This document shows, in pieces, positions 1 to 8,946 of a DNA stretch of 64,000 nt. Position 1 is the stretch's first letter. The number at the start of each line of letters is the position of its first letter. The notes beneath the pieces are model-generated. The model saw only the letters and a program-made list of their open reading frames with translations, had not been told where the DNA came from and searched no databases. The position numbers were made by a program, and so were the translations under genes. Location of the stretch: contig CAWEVM010000007.1 of assembly GCA_963812505.1 (NCBI GenBank), forward strand, positions 62,001 through 126,000. The letters are read 5' to 3'. The DNA comes from JAMXLO01 sp963812505. GTDB taxonomy: Bacteria; Pseudomonadota; Alphaproteobacteria; Acetobacterales; Acetobacteraceae.

Positions 1-49
1 CGATCTGCTTGCGTAGGATCTCCGAGATCTCGGCTGGGCGGATCTCCAT
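1..49 (-). CDS. atpA: ATP synthase F1 subunit alpha, N-terminal fragment cut by the window edge
   Basis: Only the first 16 codons are inside the window. They read MEIRPAEISEILRKQI, the usual opening of alphaproteobacterial AtpA. The start codon follows the atpH stop by one base, and the gene is on the same strand, which is the standard delta-then-alpha order of the F1 operon. The full protein would form the catalytic hexamer of the F1 ATPase with beta. Nothing else of the gene is visible. Confidence 0.85.
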   Translation of the reverse strand, partial: MEIRPAEISEILRKQI

Positions 50-50
50 A

Positions 51-620
51 TCAGGCGGCTCCCTTCATGGCGTACTGCAGGCGCTGCAGGCGGGATTTCA
101 AGGATGTGTCGTAGAGGCGGGCCCCGATGCGCACGACGAGACCGCCCAGCAGATCGGCTTCCACTGACTCGAGGATGTTGACGTTGCCGTAGCCGGCCTC
201 GATCAGCCGGGCACGGAGCTGCTGGCGCTGGACGTCGTTTAGTGGATGGGCGGAAGCGACATGCGCGGTGACGATGCCGCGCCGCTCGGCCACCAGATGA
301 GCGAAGGCCACAACGATATCGTGCAGATTGCGCAGCCGGCGGTTGGCGGCGATGACGCCGACGAAATCACGCACCGGCTTGGAGAAGCCCTCCTGCTCCA
401 GCACGGCGAGCGCGGCCCTGGTGGCCTGGTTTACGTCGATCAGCGGCGATTCGATCAGGCGGCGGAAGTCGGCGCTGGCGTGGATCAGGCGACCGAGCGT
501 CTCCATCTCCGACACCACGGTGTCCAGCGCGTGCTGCTCATCGGCGTGCGCATAGAGTGCCGCGGCGTAGCGGTCGGTCAGTCCGCCGCCGGATGCAATC
601 GTCGTAGCGCCATTGGCCAC
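51..620 (-). CDS. atpH: ATP synthase F1 subunit delta
   Basis: This 189-residue protein is the delta (OSCP-like) stalk subunit that joins the F1 head to the membrane b subunits of the F1Fo ATP synthase. The N-terminal part (about residues 15-120) has the helical OSCP domain with the typical TDRYAAALY start. The C-terminal part has the conserved pattern around VEADLLGGLVVRIG and ends with the SLKSRLQRL type tail. Length fits the family. It is the first gene of the operon seen here and is followed directly by atpA. The 116 bases upstream, before the HEAT-repeat gene, are the likely operon promoter region. Confidence 0.95.
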   Translation of the reverse strand: MANGATTIASGGGLTDRYAAALYAHADEQHALDTVVSEMETLGRLIHASADFRRLIESPLIDVNQATRAALAVLEQEGFSKPVRDFVGVIAANRRLRNLHDIVVAFAHLVAERRGIVTAHVASAHPLNDVQRQQLRARLIEAGYGNVNILESVEADLLGGLVVRIGARLYDTSLKSRLQRLQYAMKGAA

Positions 621-692
621 GTGCCGTTCCCTGTACTTGGCCGCGCGCGGGCGCGGGCGTGGATGGGAGACCGGCCCCCGACCGGCGCGCGG

Positions 693-721
693 CCTCTAGC
701 ATGGGGTCCAGGAGGGCGCAA
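693..721 (-). promoter_or_regulatory. Possible sigma-70-type promoter of the atpH-atpA operon
   Basis: On the minus strand a TTGCGC hexamer (721-716) and a TAGAGG hexamer (698-693) are 17 bases apart, in the gap between the HEAT-repeat gene stop and atpH. Position and spacing suit a housekeeping promoter. The match to consensus is weak, so this is inference. Confidence 0.3.
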
Positions 722-736
722 CACACCGGGCGTCCG

Positions 737-1573
737 TCAGCAGCGAGCTTGCCGCAGCAGGGCGAGCCGCCGCGCGGCAAGCGGATGCTCGACCGCCTCG
801 AGCGCGTCGACTGCGGCGGCGGCAAGGTCGGGTGCGGCTCCCTCGGCGATGCGTCCGAGCAGGACAATGCAGTCTTGATCGGCGACGGCCGCGACGGCCT
901 GGATCACCGGCAGCGTCGGCGCCTGGCCCAAGACCAGCTTGAGCAGCGGCACTGCCTGCGCGCGGCCCATGCGGCCAAGGGCGCAGGCGGCGCCAGTGCG
1001 AATATCCGCATGCAGGTCCCCCAACAGGTCGGTGAGCGTGGCGATGACCTCGGCTCCGTCGCGCGCCAGTTCACAGGCGTGCCGGCGGACTGTCGGATCG
1101 GCGTTGCGTAGCAGGGTGAGGACGGTGTCCTCCGGGAGGCGCGATCTGAGGCGGGCCGCCGCCGCGGCCGCGCTGATCACCGCCGGTCCCTGCACCCATC
1201 GCTGGACAATGATCCGTGCCACGCTGCGCGCGGCGTCGGGGCCGCCGACCGCAGCGAGCGCATCCAGCGCAGCGACCTGTTCGGGCAACGCGCGGCTCAG
1301 CCCGTAGCCGGAGAACCGGCGGCAGTAGTCTTCGAGTACCGGGACCGCGGCGACCAGACGACGGCGTCCGGCCTCCGCTGCGAGGGATGGGCCGTCAGCG
1401 ACGCTCGACGCAGGAATGGCCGCCAGCAAGTCTGCATCGTCAAGTTCAGCCGGGGCGCTGATAGTCGGCCTTGCAGGCTGCTGCGGTGCGGGCGCGTGAG
1501 AGAAGCCAGACCCGGAAAACAGGTCGAGCTGGCCGTCAGGCGTTAGACCGTCTTCACCCGATGGACCGCTCAA
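737..1573 (-). CDS. HEAT-repeat protein, translationally coupled to the patatin gene
   Basis: About 278 residues. The C-terminal 200 are alanine/leucine-rich helical repeats of HEAT type, for example the units around LTLLRNADPTVRRHACELA and IRTGAACALGRMGRAQAVP, which suggests a protein-binding solenoid. The N-terminal 60 residues are low-complexity, with a QLDLFSGSG stretch. The frame is open further upstream, but that part overlaps the patatin gene antiphase. The TTG at 1573 overlaps the patatin stop (TTGA), so coupling to the patatin is the simplest start. No enzymatic motif is seen. Partner and role are unknown. Confidence 0.7.
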   Translation of the reverse strand: MSGPSGEDGLTPDGQLDLFSGSGFSHAPAPQQPARPTISAPAELDDADLLAAIPASSVADGPSLAAEAGRRRLVAAVPVLEDYCRRFSGYGLSRALPEQVAALDALAAVGGPDAARSVARIIVQRWVQGPAVISAAAAAARLRSRLPEDTVLTLLRNADPTVRRHACELARDGAEVIATLTDLLGDLHADIRTGAACALGRMGRAQAVPLLKLVLGQAPTLPVIQAVAAVADQDCIVLLGRIAEGAAPDLAAAAVDALEAVEHPLAARRLALLRQARC

Positions 1574-2655
1574 CCCGCGTGCCCCTGTTGGCCGCGCTTG
1601 AGCACCCTGTCGGTCAGCTCCATCTTGACGTCGAGCGAGGACCGCTCCCCGAGGCTTTCGAAGTGTGCGCCCAGCCACGTCTCCGCCGTCTGATATCCAA
1701 CATCGTGCAGGCGGGACAGGAAGTCCCACGACGTGCTGTTCTTGGAGGCAAATCCAAGCTGCTCGACGAATGCGTCGTTGCGCACCGCGTGCAGGCGGAT
1801 TGGCTTGTAGCGCCCGGCATAGGTCAGGCCCGATGCTGCCAGTTCGGCGAGCAGGCGGTTGACGGTCTCGATCGCATTGATCTCCAGCACGACGGAGGCG
1901 TTGAAAGTGATCTCGTTGAGCCGGTCCATGATGGCGGGGGCGGAGTGCGGCGGCATGCCATCGCGGTGGAATGCGTTGACCAAGACCAGCATCAGATCCT
2001 GGGCGTGGTCGAGTAGCGGCGCCAGCGCTGGATTGCCGAGATAGCCGCCGTCCCAATAGATCGAGCCGCCGATTGTGACCGCCTTGAACTCGGTCGGCAG
2101 ACATGCGGAGGCGCGCAGCGCGTCGATGGAGATGTGCGGCTGGGTGAAGATGACCCGGCCGTTGCTGACGACATCCGTGGCCCCGACGAACAGCCTCGGC
2201 ACGGCGGCCGCGTTCAGCGCATCGAGATCAGCGGCTGAAAAGGTCTGCGCGAGCAGTGGTGCCAACGCGTCGGCGTAGAACGGGTTGGTGTATGGCGAGA
2301 CGACCAGGCCGATCGCCTCCATGGCGATGGTGATCGGCGACCAGTCGAGGTTGACGCCGCCGAAGGGACCCGGTTCGCCGTAGAACAGCGGATTGCCCGC
2401 CAGGAAGCCGCGACGCGACAGCGCGTGCCAAAAGTCGGACAGCTTCTGCCTTGCGATGTCGGGACCGCCTTGGACAAGACCGCTGATGGTGAGGGCGGCG
2501 TTAATGGCGCCGGCGCTGCTGCCGCTGATGGCGGCGACGCGGAGGCGGTTCGCAGCGACCTCCTGGAGGAGACAGTCGAGCACGCCCCAGGTGAAGGCGC
2601 CATGCGAGCCGCCGCCTTGGAGGGCTAGAACAATGGTCGGGGGCGAGCTTGCCAT
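1570..2655 (-). CDS. Patatin-like phospholipase
   Basis: This 361-residue protein has the full patatin Ser-Asp dyad signature. The oxyanion loop is GGGSHG near residue 14, the nucleophile elbow is GSSAG near residue 46, and the catalytic Asp is in WDGGYLGN in the middle of the protein. Patatins are lipid acyl hydrolases. There is no clear signal peptide, so it is probably cytosolic or inner-membrane associated. It is the first gene of a two-gene unit with the HEAT-repeat protein and is divergent from the kinase gene starting near 2796. The physiological lipid substrate cannot be read from sequence. Confidence 0.88.
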   Translation of the reverse strand: MASSPPTIVLALQGGGSHGAFTWGVLDCLLQEVAANRLRVAAISGSSAGAINAALTISGLVQGGPDIARQKLSDFWHALSRRGFLAGNPLFYGEPGPFGGVNLDWSPITIAMEAIGLVVSPYTNPFYADALAPLLAQTFSAADLDALNAAAVPRLFVGATDVVSNGRVIFTQPHISIDALRASACLPTEFKAVTIGGSIYWDGGYLGNPALAPLLDHAQDLMLVLVNAFHRDGMPPHSAPAIMDRLNEITFNASVVLEINAIETVNRLLAELAASGLTYAGRYKPIRLHAVRNDAFVEQLGFASKNSTSWDFLSRLHDVGYQTAETWLGAHFESLGERSSLDVKMELTDRVLKRGQQGHAG

Positions 2656-2795
2656 GGGGACGCTCCGTTAGTCAGGCATCAGCGCGGATGCAGCCTGCAC
2701 GATAGTCGCCGCGGCGGCGCGCGCCAGCGGTGCATGGCCGCACGGGTGTGATCCGGGTCATTTGCAAACATGACGGCCTGTTGTCTGTTCCAGAG

Positions 2796-5174
2796 ATGGA
2801 CGCCTCGTCGCCAATTCAGGCCTATCTCACGGGCGATATCGGCGGAGGTGAGCTGTTGGCAGACGTCGAGCGCGTACTGACGGGCGGCTCAGTATTGGCC
2901 AGGACAGTTCTGCTGGATGACTGGCGGACCAAGTCCGGCAGAATCCGCGCCTCTGCGATCCGCGAACAACTCGACACAAGATTGCAGGCCTTCACCTCCA
3001 TGTCGGGAGGGCAGGATACCGGCAGCGCCGCAGCAGCCAGGCGTCCGGGCAGAACGCTGAAGCCCGGTGACGTATTGGCCCAGCGCTTCGTCATTCAGGA
3101 GATCATCGGCTCGGGAGGGATGGGCACAGTCTTCAAGGCCCGCGACCTGCGCCGCGACGAGGCGCAGGACCGGCATCCCTATGTGGCTGTGAAGACGCTG
3201 AACATCGATGTTTTGCGACGCGATGATTCGCTGAAGATCCTGCAAAGGGAAGCCAGAAAAGCGCAGAATCTATCTCACCCCAACATCGTTCGCGTCTATG
3301 ACTTCGACCGCGACGATGAGACCATTTTTCTCACGATGGAACTCCTGGAGGGATCGTCCCTCGAGGCAATGATCCAGGCGAACGGCCTAGCCGGAACGAG
3401 TCTGCAAGATGCGTTGCCTATAATTGAGCAGGTAGCATCCGCGTTGGAGTTCGCGCATTCAGAGGGGATCGTACATTCCGACCTGAAGCCAGCGAATATA
3501 CTGATTCTGGATACTGGGCGCGTGAAAGTGATCGACTTCGGAATTGCGAGGGCAATCCCGACCAGCGGTATGCAGACGCTCGATCGCACCACATTCGACA
3601 TGCATGCGCTGGGTGCGCTCACTCCCGCCTACGCCAGTCCCGAGATGATCGAGGGGAAGGAGCCGGATCCGCGCGACGACGTATTTGCCCTTGCCTGTAT
3701 CGCGTATGAGCTGCTGACCGGCTTGCATCCTTTTGGCAGGACGCCGGCATTGGCGGCGCGCGCCGCAAACCTCAGGCCCAAGCGGCCAGCGCGGCTATCC
3801 GCCAGTCAGTGGAAAGCGCTGCAAGGCGGATTGGAGCTCAACAGATCGAGGCGCACTCCCAGTGCGAAAAGCCTGATCGCGGCGATGCAGACGACGCCTG
3901 CCTTTTGGCAGAGCCGCAGACTTGCCTACCAGGCAGGCGCGGGCTTGGTCGTCATCGGTGCCCTGATCGGCCTGTGGAGCTACTCGGCTGACATTCTGCG
4001 GATCATCAAGCCTGCATCGGTAAGGACCGCTGATCCAACGAGCATTACCGCGCCTGAACAACATGCCGCCCAAGGTGCTGACGGGCAGCCTGACGAGGCG
4101 GTGGCGCAGCGGCTGGCCCAACAGCAGGCCGAGGAAGAAGCAGTCCGGCAGCTCGCCCAGCAGCAGGCGACGGAAGCTGAGGCAAAGCGACTTGCCAGGC
4201 AGCAAGCCGAGGAGGAGGCAGCCAAGCGGCTCGCCCAGCAGCAAGCCGAAGAAGAGGCCGCCAAACGACTTGCCCAACAGCAAGCCGAGGCTGCGAAGCA
4301 ACCGGTGCAACAGCGGTCGGCCGGCACCATTGCTCCGATGGACATTGCCGAGTTGCAGCGGTCATTGAACGCGATCGGGCTCAATACCGGTGCATCGGAC
4401 GGCAAAGCTGGAGCAAGAACTCAAGAGATGGTGAAGGCGCTTCAGCTGATCATCGGCGAATCGCCAACGGGAGAGGCGACACCGGCCCTGTTGGAATCGT
4501 TGCGTCAGGCAAGACCGTCGTCTCAAGCAAAAGCAAAGAGCCTGTTCACTCTGGCGGCCACTGCAAGCCAATCGCGACGGTCTGGCGACGCGATCCGGTT
4601 ATACGAATTGGGTCTGACGTTCGCGCCGGCCAACTCGGATGCACTGCTCGCGCTCGGCGATCTCTATCGTGACAGGAATGACCACGACGGCGCGCGACGC
4701 CTTTACGAATTGCTGCAGAAGAACGGCGGCTCCGCAGCCGACCGGGCGCGCGAGCGATTGGCAGCAATGCCCAGACAATCGGAAACGCCGGCCAAACAGA
4801 CTGCGACCGCTGCTCCGGATGATGCCACAACGCGCCCGCCTCTTAATGCCGTTCCACCGCAGTCGGCGACCCGGAACGAGCCAGGTCGGGTGTTGGACGG
4901 CACCTATGCCGGGTCAGTCCAGGCGAGCAGGTCAAGTTCGCCGAACTGTGTCCTTGGCACGGCGCGCCTCAACGTGCTGAACGGCAAGCTCGCATTGAGG
5001 CGCGACAAACAAATAGCTGTGGCCGGAGACGGAACATTCAGCGGCACAACTACCATCGGTCTTCCCCCCGTGGTCCAGTTCTGGGACGGAAAGGTCATCG
5101 GGGACAGTATCGAAGCCAACGTCAGGGATCCTGCCTGCACGTATCATGTTTCTCTGAAAAGGGTCTCCCCATGA
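2796..5174 (+). CDS. Transmembrane Ser/Thr protein kinase with TolA-like coil, peptidoglycan-binding and TPR-like domains
   Basis: About 792 residues from the ATG at 2796; the frame is open from a GTG at 2730. Order of parts: a short N-terminal region; a Hanks-type kinase domain (about 95-365) with glycine loop GSGGMG, catalytic HSDLKPAN and DFG; one transmembrane helix near 381-400; a charged coiled coil of 13-residue repeats such as LAQQQAEEEAAKR (about 437-506); a peptidoglycan_binding_1-like domain (about 514-575, AELQRSLNAIGLNTGASDGK); a TPR-like pair (580-645); and a C-terminal beta-rich domain with two Cys (about 700-791). The topology predicts a cytosolic kinase controlled by a periplasmic wall-sensing part. 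No phosphatase gene is adjacent. Base composition is more A/T-rich than its neighbours. Confidence 0.88.
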   Translation: MDASSPIQAYLTGDIGGGELLADVERVLTGGSVLARTVLLDDWRTKSGRIRASAIREQLDTRLQAFTSMSGGQDTGSAAAARRPGRTLKPGDVLAQRFVIQEIIGSGGMGTVFKARDLRRDEAQDRHPYVAVKTLNIDVLRRDDSLKILQREARKAQNLSHPNIVRVYDFDRDDETIFLTMELLEGSSLEAMIQANGLAGTSLQDALPIIEQVASALEFAHSEGIVHSDLKPANILILDTGRVKVIDFGIARAIPTSGMQTLDRTTFDMHALGALTPAYASPEMIEGKEPDPRDDVFALACIAYELLTGLHPFGRTPALAARAANLRPKRPARLSASQWKALQGGLELNRSRRTPSAKSLIAAMQTTPAFWQSRRLAYQAGAGLVVIGALIGLWSYSADILRIIKPASVRTADPTSITAPEQHAAQGADGQPDEAVAQRLAQQQAEEEAVRQLAQQQATEAEAKRLARQQAEEEAAKRLAQQQAEEEAAKRLAQQQAEAAKQPVQQRSAGTIAPMDIAELQRSLNAIGLNTGASDGKAGARTQEMVKALQLIIGESPTGEATPALLESLRQARPSSQAKAKSLFTLAATASQSRRSGDAIRLYELGLTFAPANSDALLALGDLYRDRNDHDGARRLYELLQKNGGSAADRARERLAAMPRQSETPAKQTATAAPDDATTRPPLNAVPPQSATRNEPGRVLDGTYAGSVQASRSSSPNCVLGTARLNVLNGKLALRRDKQIAVAGDGTFSGTTTIGLPPVVQFWDGKVIGDSIEANVRDPACTYHVSLKRVSP
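4109..4312 (+). repeat. Degenerate 39-bp tandem repeat encoding the kinase coiled coil
   Basis: About five in-frame units of 39 bases encode the 13-residue motif LAQQQAEEEAAKR and variants. The repeat is part of the kinase gene and gives a long charged helix of TolA type that could span the periplasm. Confidence 0.8.
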
Positions 5175-5393
5175 CTGCTGGTCGCCTCCTGGTCCATGCT
5201 CAACTGCTCAGTGTTCGCTACGCTTGCTGGCGCGATGCGCAGTGCTCGAAGCGAGCCAGATTGTCCGCGAACATCAGCGGTTTTGCTGCGACTGAAAGCG
5301 TGACGGGCGCCTTTGCCACGACGAAGCGGGCGGCGACATTGTCCAGCTCCGTCGGACGCGGTTCGAGAAGATCGAGTTGAACAAACGCTGCAA

Positions 5394-6265
5394 TCACAGA
5401 CCATGAACGTCGCCCGCCGCGCAGGCCGCCGCCGATTCGAGATGGTTGGCGACCAGATCGGCCACACGGGAGACCCGTAGGTCGGCGAGGCATGTGATTC
5501 GGCCGCCGCAGGCCCGCAGGCGCGGCCCGGACCAACATGGCGCGCATGGCATCCCGCGTGAGCCACAGTGACGTTGGGCGGAACGCAGCAGCCCCAAGTC
5601 CGGGTGTCGAGGCCGCGAGTGCACCGGCGAGGACCGGTAACGACAAGCAATCCACACGAGAGCGTACATGCGCCCGAAAAATCATCGGCGCGCCGTCGAA
5701 GTGACGCAGATCATCCGCGGTGCCGACGATCGCGTCCTCGAACCGGTCGGCGATCTGCGGGCAATCGTGCCAGCATTTGGCGGCCATGATGCCGGTCTTG
5801 CAGCCGGGCGCCAGCGCCAGCGTGCGCGGACCGATGCCGGATGCCTTTGGGGCACGATGGGGACGAAGCTGTGCGGTGCTGATACGACATCGCACCCGAC
5901 CGGCCTGGCGAAAATCCAGGTAGTAGCCTGTTCGTTTGCGTAAAATAACGTATTGGCTGGCCGCGACATCGTCTCCGCGCGATCGCGATAGACGGCGGCG
6001 TAGCGCGACCACGCGAGCGGTGGAACAGCGGGCACGATGATGTCATAGGCTCCGCCGGGCGCCTCGCACGCGCTGGTGTCGTAGACCGCGCGCAGTTCCG
6101 GCCAGTGATGAAACCTTGGCCCCCGCCGGGGTAATCGCAGTCCGGCCGCAGCTCGACATTGGCAAACCGTCAGCTCTACGCCACCAGCAGGGGCGTCGCC
6201 AATATGATGTTGCCGATGCCGGTTGTCGGATGCACGAGCACGCGGTTGGGCGCAACCCCGCTCAT
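5394..6265 (-). pseudogene. Glycosyltransferase family 9 (heptosyltransferase-like) pseudogene
   Basis: On the minus strand the pieces of a GT9 enzyme can be followed through several frames. The N-terminus MSGVAPNRVLVHPTTGIGN with ILATPLL (start 6265) runs into a stop. A second frame carries VELRPDCDYPGGGQG. A third carries AYDIIVPAVPPLAWSRYAAV. Later come LALAPGCKTGIMAAKCW and FEDAIVGTADDL, which match the nucleotide-sugar binding half of GT9 proteins, then LSLPVLAGALAA. At least three frameshifts and an internal stop make it non-functional. It overlaps the methyltransferase remnant upstream by TGATG, so the two were once an operon, probably for a surface glycan. Confidence 0.7.
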
Positions 6266-6612
6266 CAAGCGAGCGTCGTCAGGAACATGCCGACACCACA
6301 TGCACTGTGCATTCGCATCGGCATCCGGTGGCGCCGCGCAAAAATCTCGAAACTGCGGCGCAGCGCGTCCTGTCCCCACCCCGCCCTGCTCAAGCAGTCC
6401 ACCCGCCAACCGTGACCGCGCAGCGTGATTTGCGAAAGATCGCCGCGTGGTGCCGGGTCCGGGAGTGCCGCGACCGCAAACAGCGCGAGCCGGGCCATCG
6501 TCGTGCGCGCCGCAGGAACGCTTGCAATCGCGCTTCGGTCAGGCTCTCGAAGACCGACATGGCGACGGCCACGTCGAACTGGCGATCGAACTCGGCGGTA
6601 TCGATGCTCCTG
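6265..6612 (-). pseudogene. SAM-dependent methyltransferase pseudogene, 5' end missing next to ISAs1 remnant
   Basis: The C-terminal third of a class I methyltransferase can be read in two frames. The first gives FDRQFDVAVAMSVFESLTEA, the post-motif II region. After a frameshift near 6500 comes MARLALFAVAALPDPAPRGD followed by WRVDCLSRAGWGQDALRRS and FEIFARRH, to a stop at 6265. The SAM-binding N-terminus is absent. Immediately upstream is transposase sequence, so the gene was probably truncated by that insertion. Its stop overlaps the start of the glycosyltransferase remnant. Confidence 0.6.
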
Positions 6613-6629
6613 CAGGCACGCGCATGTCA

Positions 6630-7400
6630 GGGATGCAGAGCGAGCGAGCACAGATAATACCGTGTCTCTTGCTCGATCTTTCCATTTCGCTCGACCTCGG
6701 TTTCGGATCCGTCCGATCATGGCCAGGTCGGGGAACACGGGTTCGCCTGGGAAATGCCGATCGGATGTCATCCAGTCGACCTTATGACAGACTGTGTGCC
6801 GGCGGGTCTCAATCCGCCTTGCCGTCAGGTCCACCGTCTCGTGCGTTTCGAACGTCACATCGTCTGGCGGATGGGTGAACAACTTCTCGACCTCGGCATG
6901 CACGGCGGGCCAGTTCTTCGTCAGTGAGATGCAGTAATCGCCACCCCCGTCACGGATCGCGCGGGCGATGTCGGTCTGTGTCTCCATGGCATCCATGGTG
7001 ACCAGAGCCCCCTTCAGGTCGAGATGCTTCAGCAACAGCGAGAATGGCGGTGATCTCGTTGGACTTCTCCTCGGTCGCCTGCTGCCCGAGCACAATCCGT
7101 TGCCGCGCCGCCCAGGCGGAAACGAGGTGCAAGGGGTTGCGGCCCTTCCGCCTGTAATGGCTGCGCCGCGAGGTCTTGCCATCGACCGCGATAATGTCCG
7201 GGTCATCCCTCGGGACGAGGGCCCAAGGGCATGCGTCACGTAAGCCGTTGATCCAGGCCAGAAAGCAGGATTTCCGGCAACGGACGCAACACCTTACCAT
7301 GCTGGACCATGCTGGCGCGGATCGGTCAGGGCGGCGAAGTGATCCAACAGCGGGATGCTGACCGGCACAGCCGTGGCGAGGCCTCCATCGATGAGGCCCT
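6630..7400 (-). mobile_element. ISAs1-family transposase remnant, frameshifted and 3'-truncated
   Basis: Fragments of an ISAs1-type DDE transposase appear in order on the minus strand. The N-terminal VPVSIPLLDHFAALTDPRQ is near 7370. AVDGKTSRRSH, RNPLHLVSAWAA and GQQATEEKSNEI follow at about 7080-7200. In another frame come LDLKGALVTMDAMETQTDIA, GGDYCISLTKNWPAVH and HKVDWM, then ETEVERNGKIEQETRYYL with SLALHP before a stop near 6630. The conserved C-terminal third, with the catalytic Glu region, is missing and there are at least two frameshifts, so it is not mobile. Terminal inverted repeats were not identified. Confidence 0.75.
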
Positions 7401-7578
7401 GTGAATTGAGCTTTCAGCCGCGCCGGAAGCTGCCCACTCCATTCAGGCGATTGGCGGAGTATGCCCAAGAATAGTTGACAGGATGACGATCTTTCCTGCC
7501 ACACTGCCGGCTGTCCAAGGAGACGAACCTGAGCTGCGACGCTTGACCCGCTCCACGAGCCCGCCGTCCTCTGCATCG

Positions 7579-8946
7579 ATGAGCAAGGTGGAGGCCGCCC
7601 CTAAACGCCTGCACGTCATCACGTGGGGCTGTCAGATGAACGTATATGACAGCGCCCGAATGGCCGATGTACTGGCTCCACTGGGCTATGCGCCGGCGCC
7701 CGTGCCGGAGGGCGCCGACATGGTGATCCTCAATACCTGCCACATCCGCGACAAGGCCGCCGAGAAAGTGTTCTCCGAGCTTGGCCGGCTGCGCCGGCTC
7801 AAGGAGCAGCGTGCCGCGGCGGGCGGACAGATGGTCCTGGCGGTCGCAGGCTGCGTGGCACAGGCGGAAGGCGCCGAAATCCTGGCGCGCGCGCCGTATG
7901 TCGATATCGTGCTGGGTCCGCAGACCTATCATCGGCTGCCCGAGATGGTGGCCCGCGCCGCCCGCGCCGGCGGCTCCGTCATCGAGACCGACTTTCCGGC
8001 CGAGCAGAAGTTCGACTTTCTGCCCGATGCGGCGGCGCCGCAGGGGATAACGGCGTTCCTCACTGTCCAGGAGGGTTGCGACCGGTTCTGCAGCTTCTGT
8101 GTGGTGCCCTACACACGGGGCGCCGAGATCAGCCGACCAGCGGCGGCGGTCATCGCCGAGGCACGGCGGCTGGTGGCGCAGGGCTCGCGCGAGATCACGC
8201 TGTTGGGGCAGAACGTCAACGCTTGGCATGGCGAGGCCCCGGACGGCGACACCTGGGGGCTCGGGCGGTTGCTGCGCGAGCTGGCGGCGCTGCCCGGCCT
8301 GTTGCGCCTGCGCTACACCACGTCCCACCCACGGGATATGGATACTGAACTGATCGCCGCGCATCGCGACCTGCCGATGCTGATGCCGTTCCTGCACTTG
8401 CCGGTGCAGTCGGGGTCCGATCGCGTGCTGGCCGCGATGAACCGTCGGCACGCCGCGGCTGATTACCTGCGCCTCGTGGAACGGCTGCGCGCGGCGCGGC
8501 CGGACCTGGCGCTCTCGTCCGATTTCATCGTCGGCCACCCCGGCGAGACCGAGGCTGACTTTCAGGCGACCTTGGCCCTCGTGCGCGAGGTGCGCTTCGC
8601 CCAGGCGTTCAGCTTCAAATACTCGCCGCGTCCCGGCACACCGGCCGCGGGCGCGCCGTCGCAGGTGCCGGACGCCGAAAAAGACAGGCGGCTGATGGAG
8701 CTCCAGGCGCTGCTTCGCGACCAGCAGGCCGGGTTCAATGCCGCCTGCGTCGGGCTCACTCTGCCCGTGCTGTTCACCGGGCTAGGCCGCCATCCCGGCC
8801 AGATCGCCGGCCGGTCGCCATTTCTCCAGCCGGTCCATGTAACCGGACTGTCAGACCTGATCGGCAAAGAAATATCCGTGCAGATCGCCGCAGCACTTCC
8901 TAATTCATTGTCCGGAACGCTCACTGAGGAGAGAGCCTGCGCTTGA
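7579..8946 (+). CDS. miaB: tRNA-2-methylthio-N6-dimethylallyladenosine synthase
   Basis: This radical-SAM methylthiotransferase adds the 2-methylthio group to i6A37 of tRNAs reading UNN codons. From the ATG at 7579 it is 455 residues, usual for MiaB; the frame stays open to 7483, but those residues are not family-like. The N-terminal UPF0004 domain has TWGCQMNVYDS and two more Cys (NTCHIRD, VAGCVAQ) for one 4Fe-4S cluster. The radical SAM motif is CDRFCSFC. A TRAM domain closes the protein. The stop overlaps the TTG start of phoH (TTGA), starting a four-gene block miaB-phoH-ybeY-corC that is conserved in alphaproteobacteria. Confidence 0.95.
   Translation: MSKVEAAPKRLHVITWGCQMNVYDSARMADVLAPLGYAPAPVPEGADMVILNTCHIRDKAAEKVFSELGRLRRLKEQRAAAGGQMVLAVAGCVAQAEGAEILARAPYVDIVLGPQTYHRLPEMVARAARAGGSVIETDFPAEQKFDFLPDAAAPQGITAFLTVQEGCDRFCSFCVVPYTRGAEISRPAAAVIAEARRLVAQGSREITLLGQNVNAWHGEAPDGDTWGLGRLLRELAALPGLLRLRYTTSHPRDMDTELIAAHRDLPMLMPFLHLPVQSGSDRVLAAMNRRHAAADYLRLVERLRAARPDLALSSDFIVGHPGETEADFQATLALVREVRFAQAFSFKYSPRPGTPAAGAPSQVPDAEKDRRLMELQALLRDQQAGFNAACVGLTLPVLFTGLGRHPGQIAGRSPFLQPVHVTGLSDLIGKEISVQIAAALPNSLSGTLTEERACA

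Noticed and set aside
1570..2655. Patatin next to a kinase as a possible anti-phage system
   Set aside because: CBASS-type patatin effectors need a nucleotide cyclase; none is nearby, and the HEAT partner is not a known defence gene.
4109..4312. Tandem 39-base repeats that could be taken for a CRISPR-like or minisatellite array
   Set aside because: They are in frame and code for a charged heptad-like coil in the kinase; there are no unique spacers.
6630..7400. A complete, active ISAs1 element
   Set aside because: Several frameshifts, missing C-terminal third and no clear terminal repeats.
7414..8538. A 374-codon frame opposite miaB
   Set aside because: miaB is certain on the plus strand; the opposite frame has no recognisable domain.
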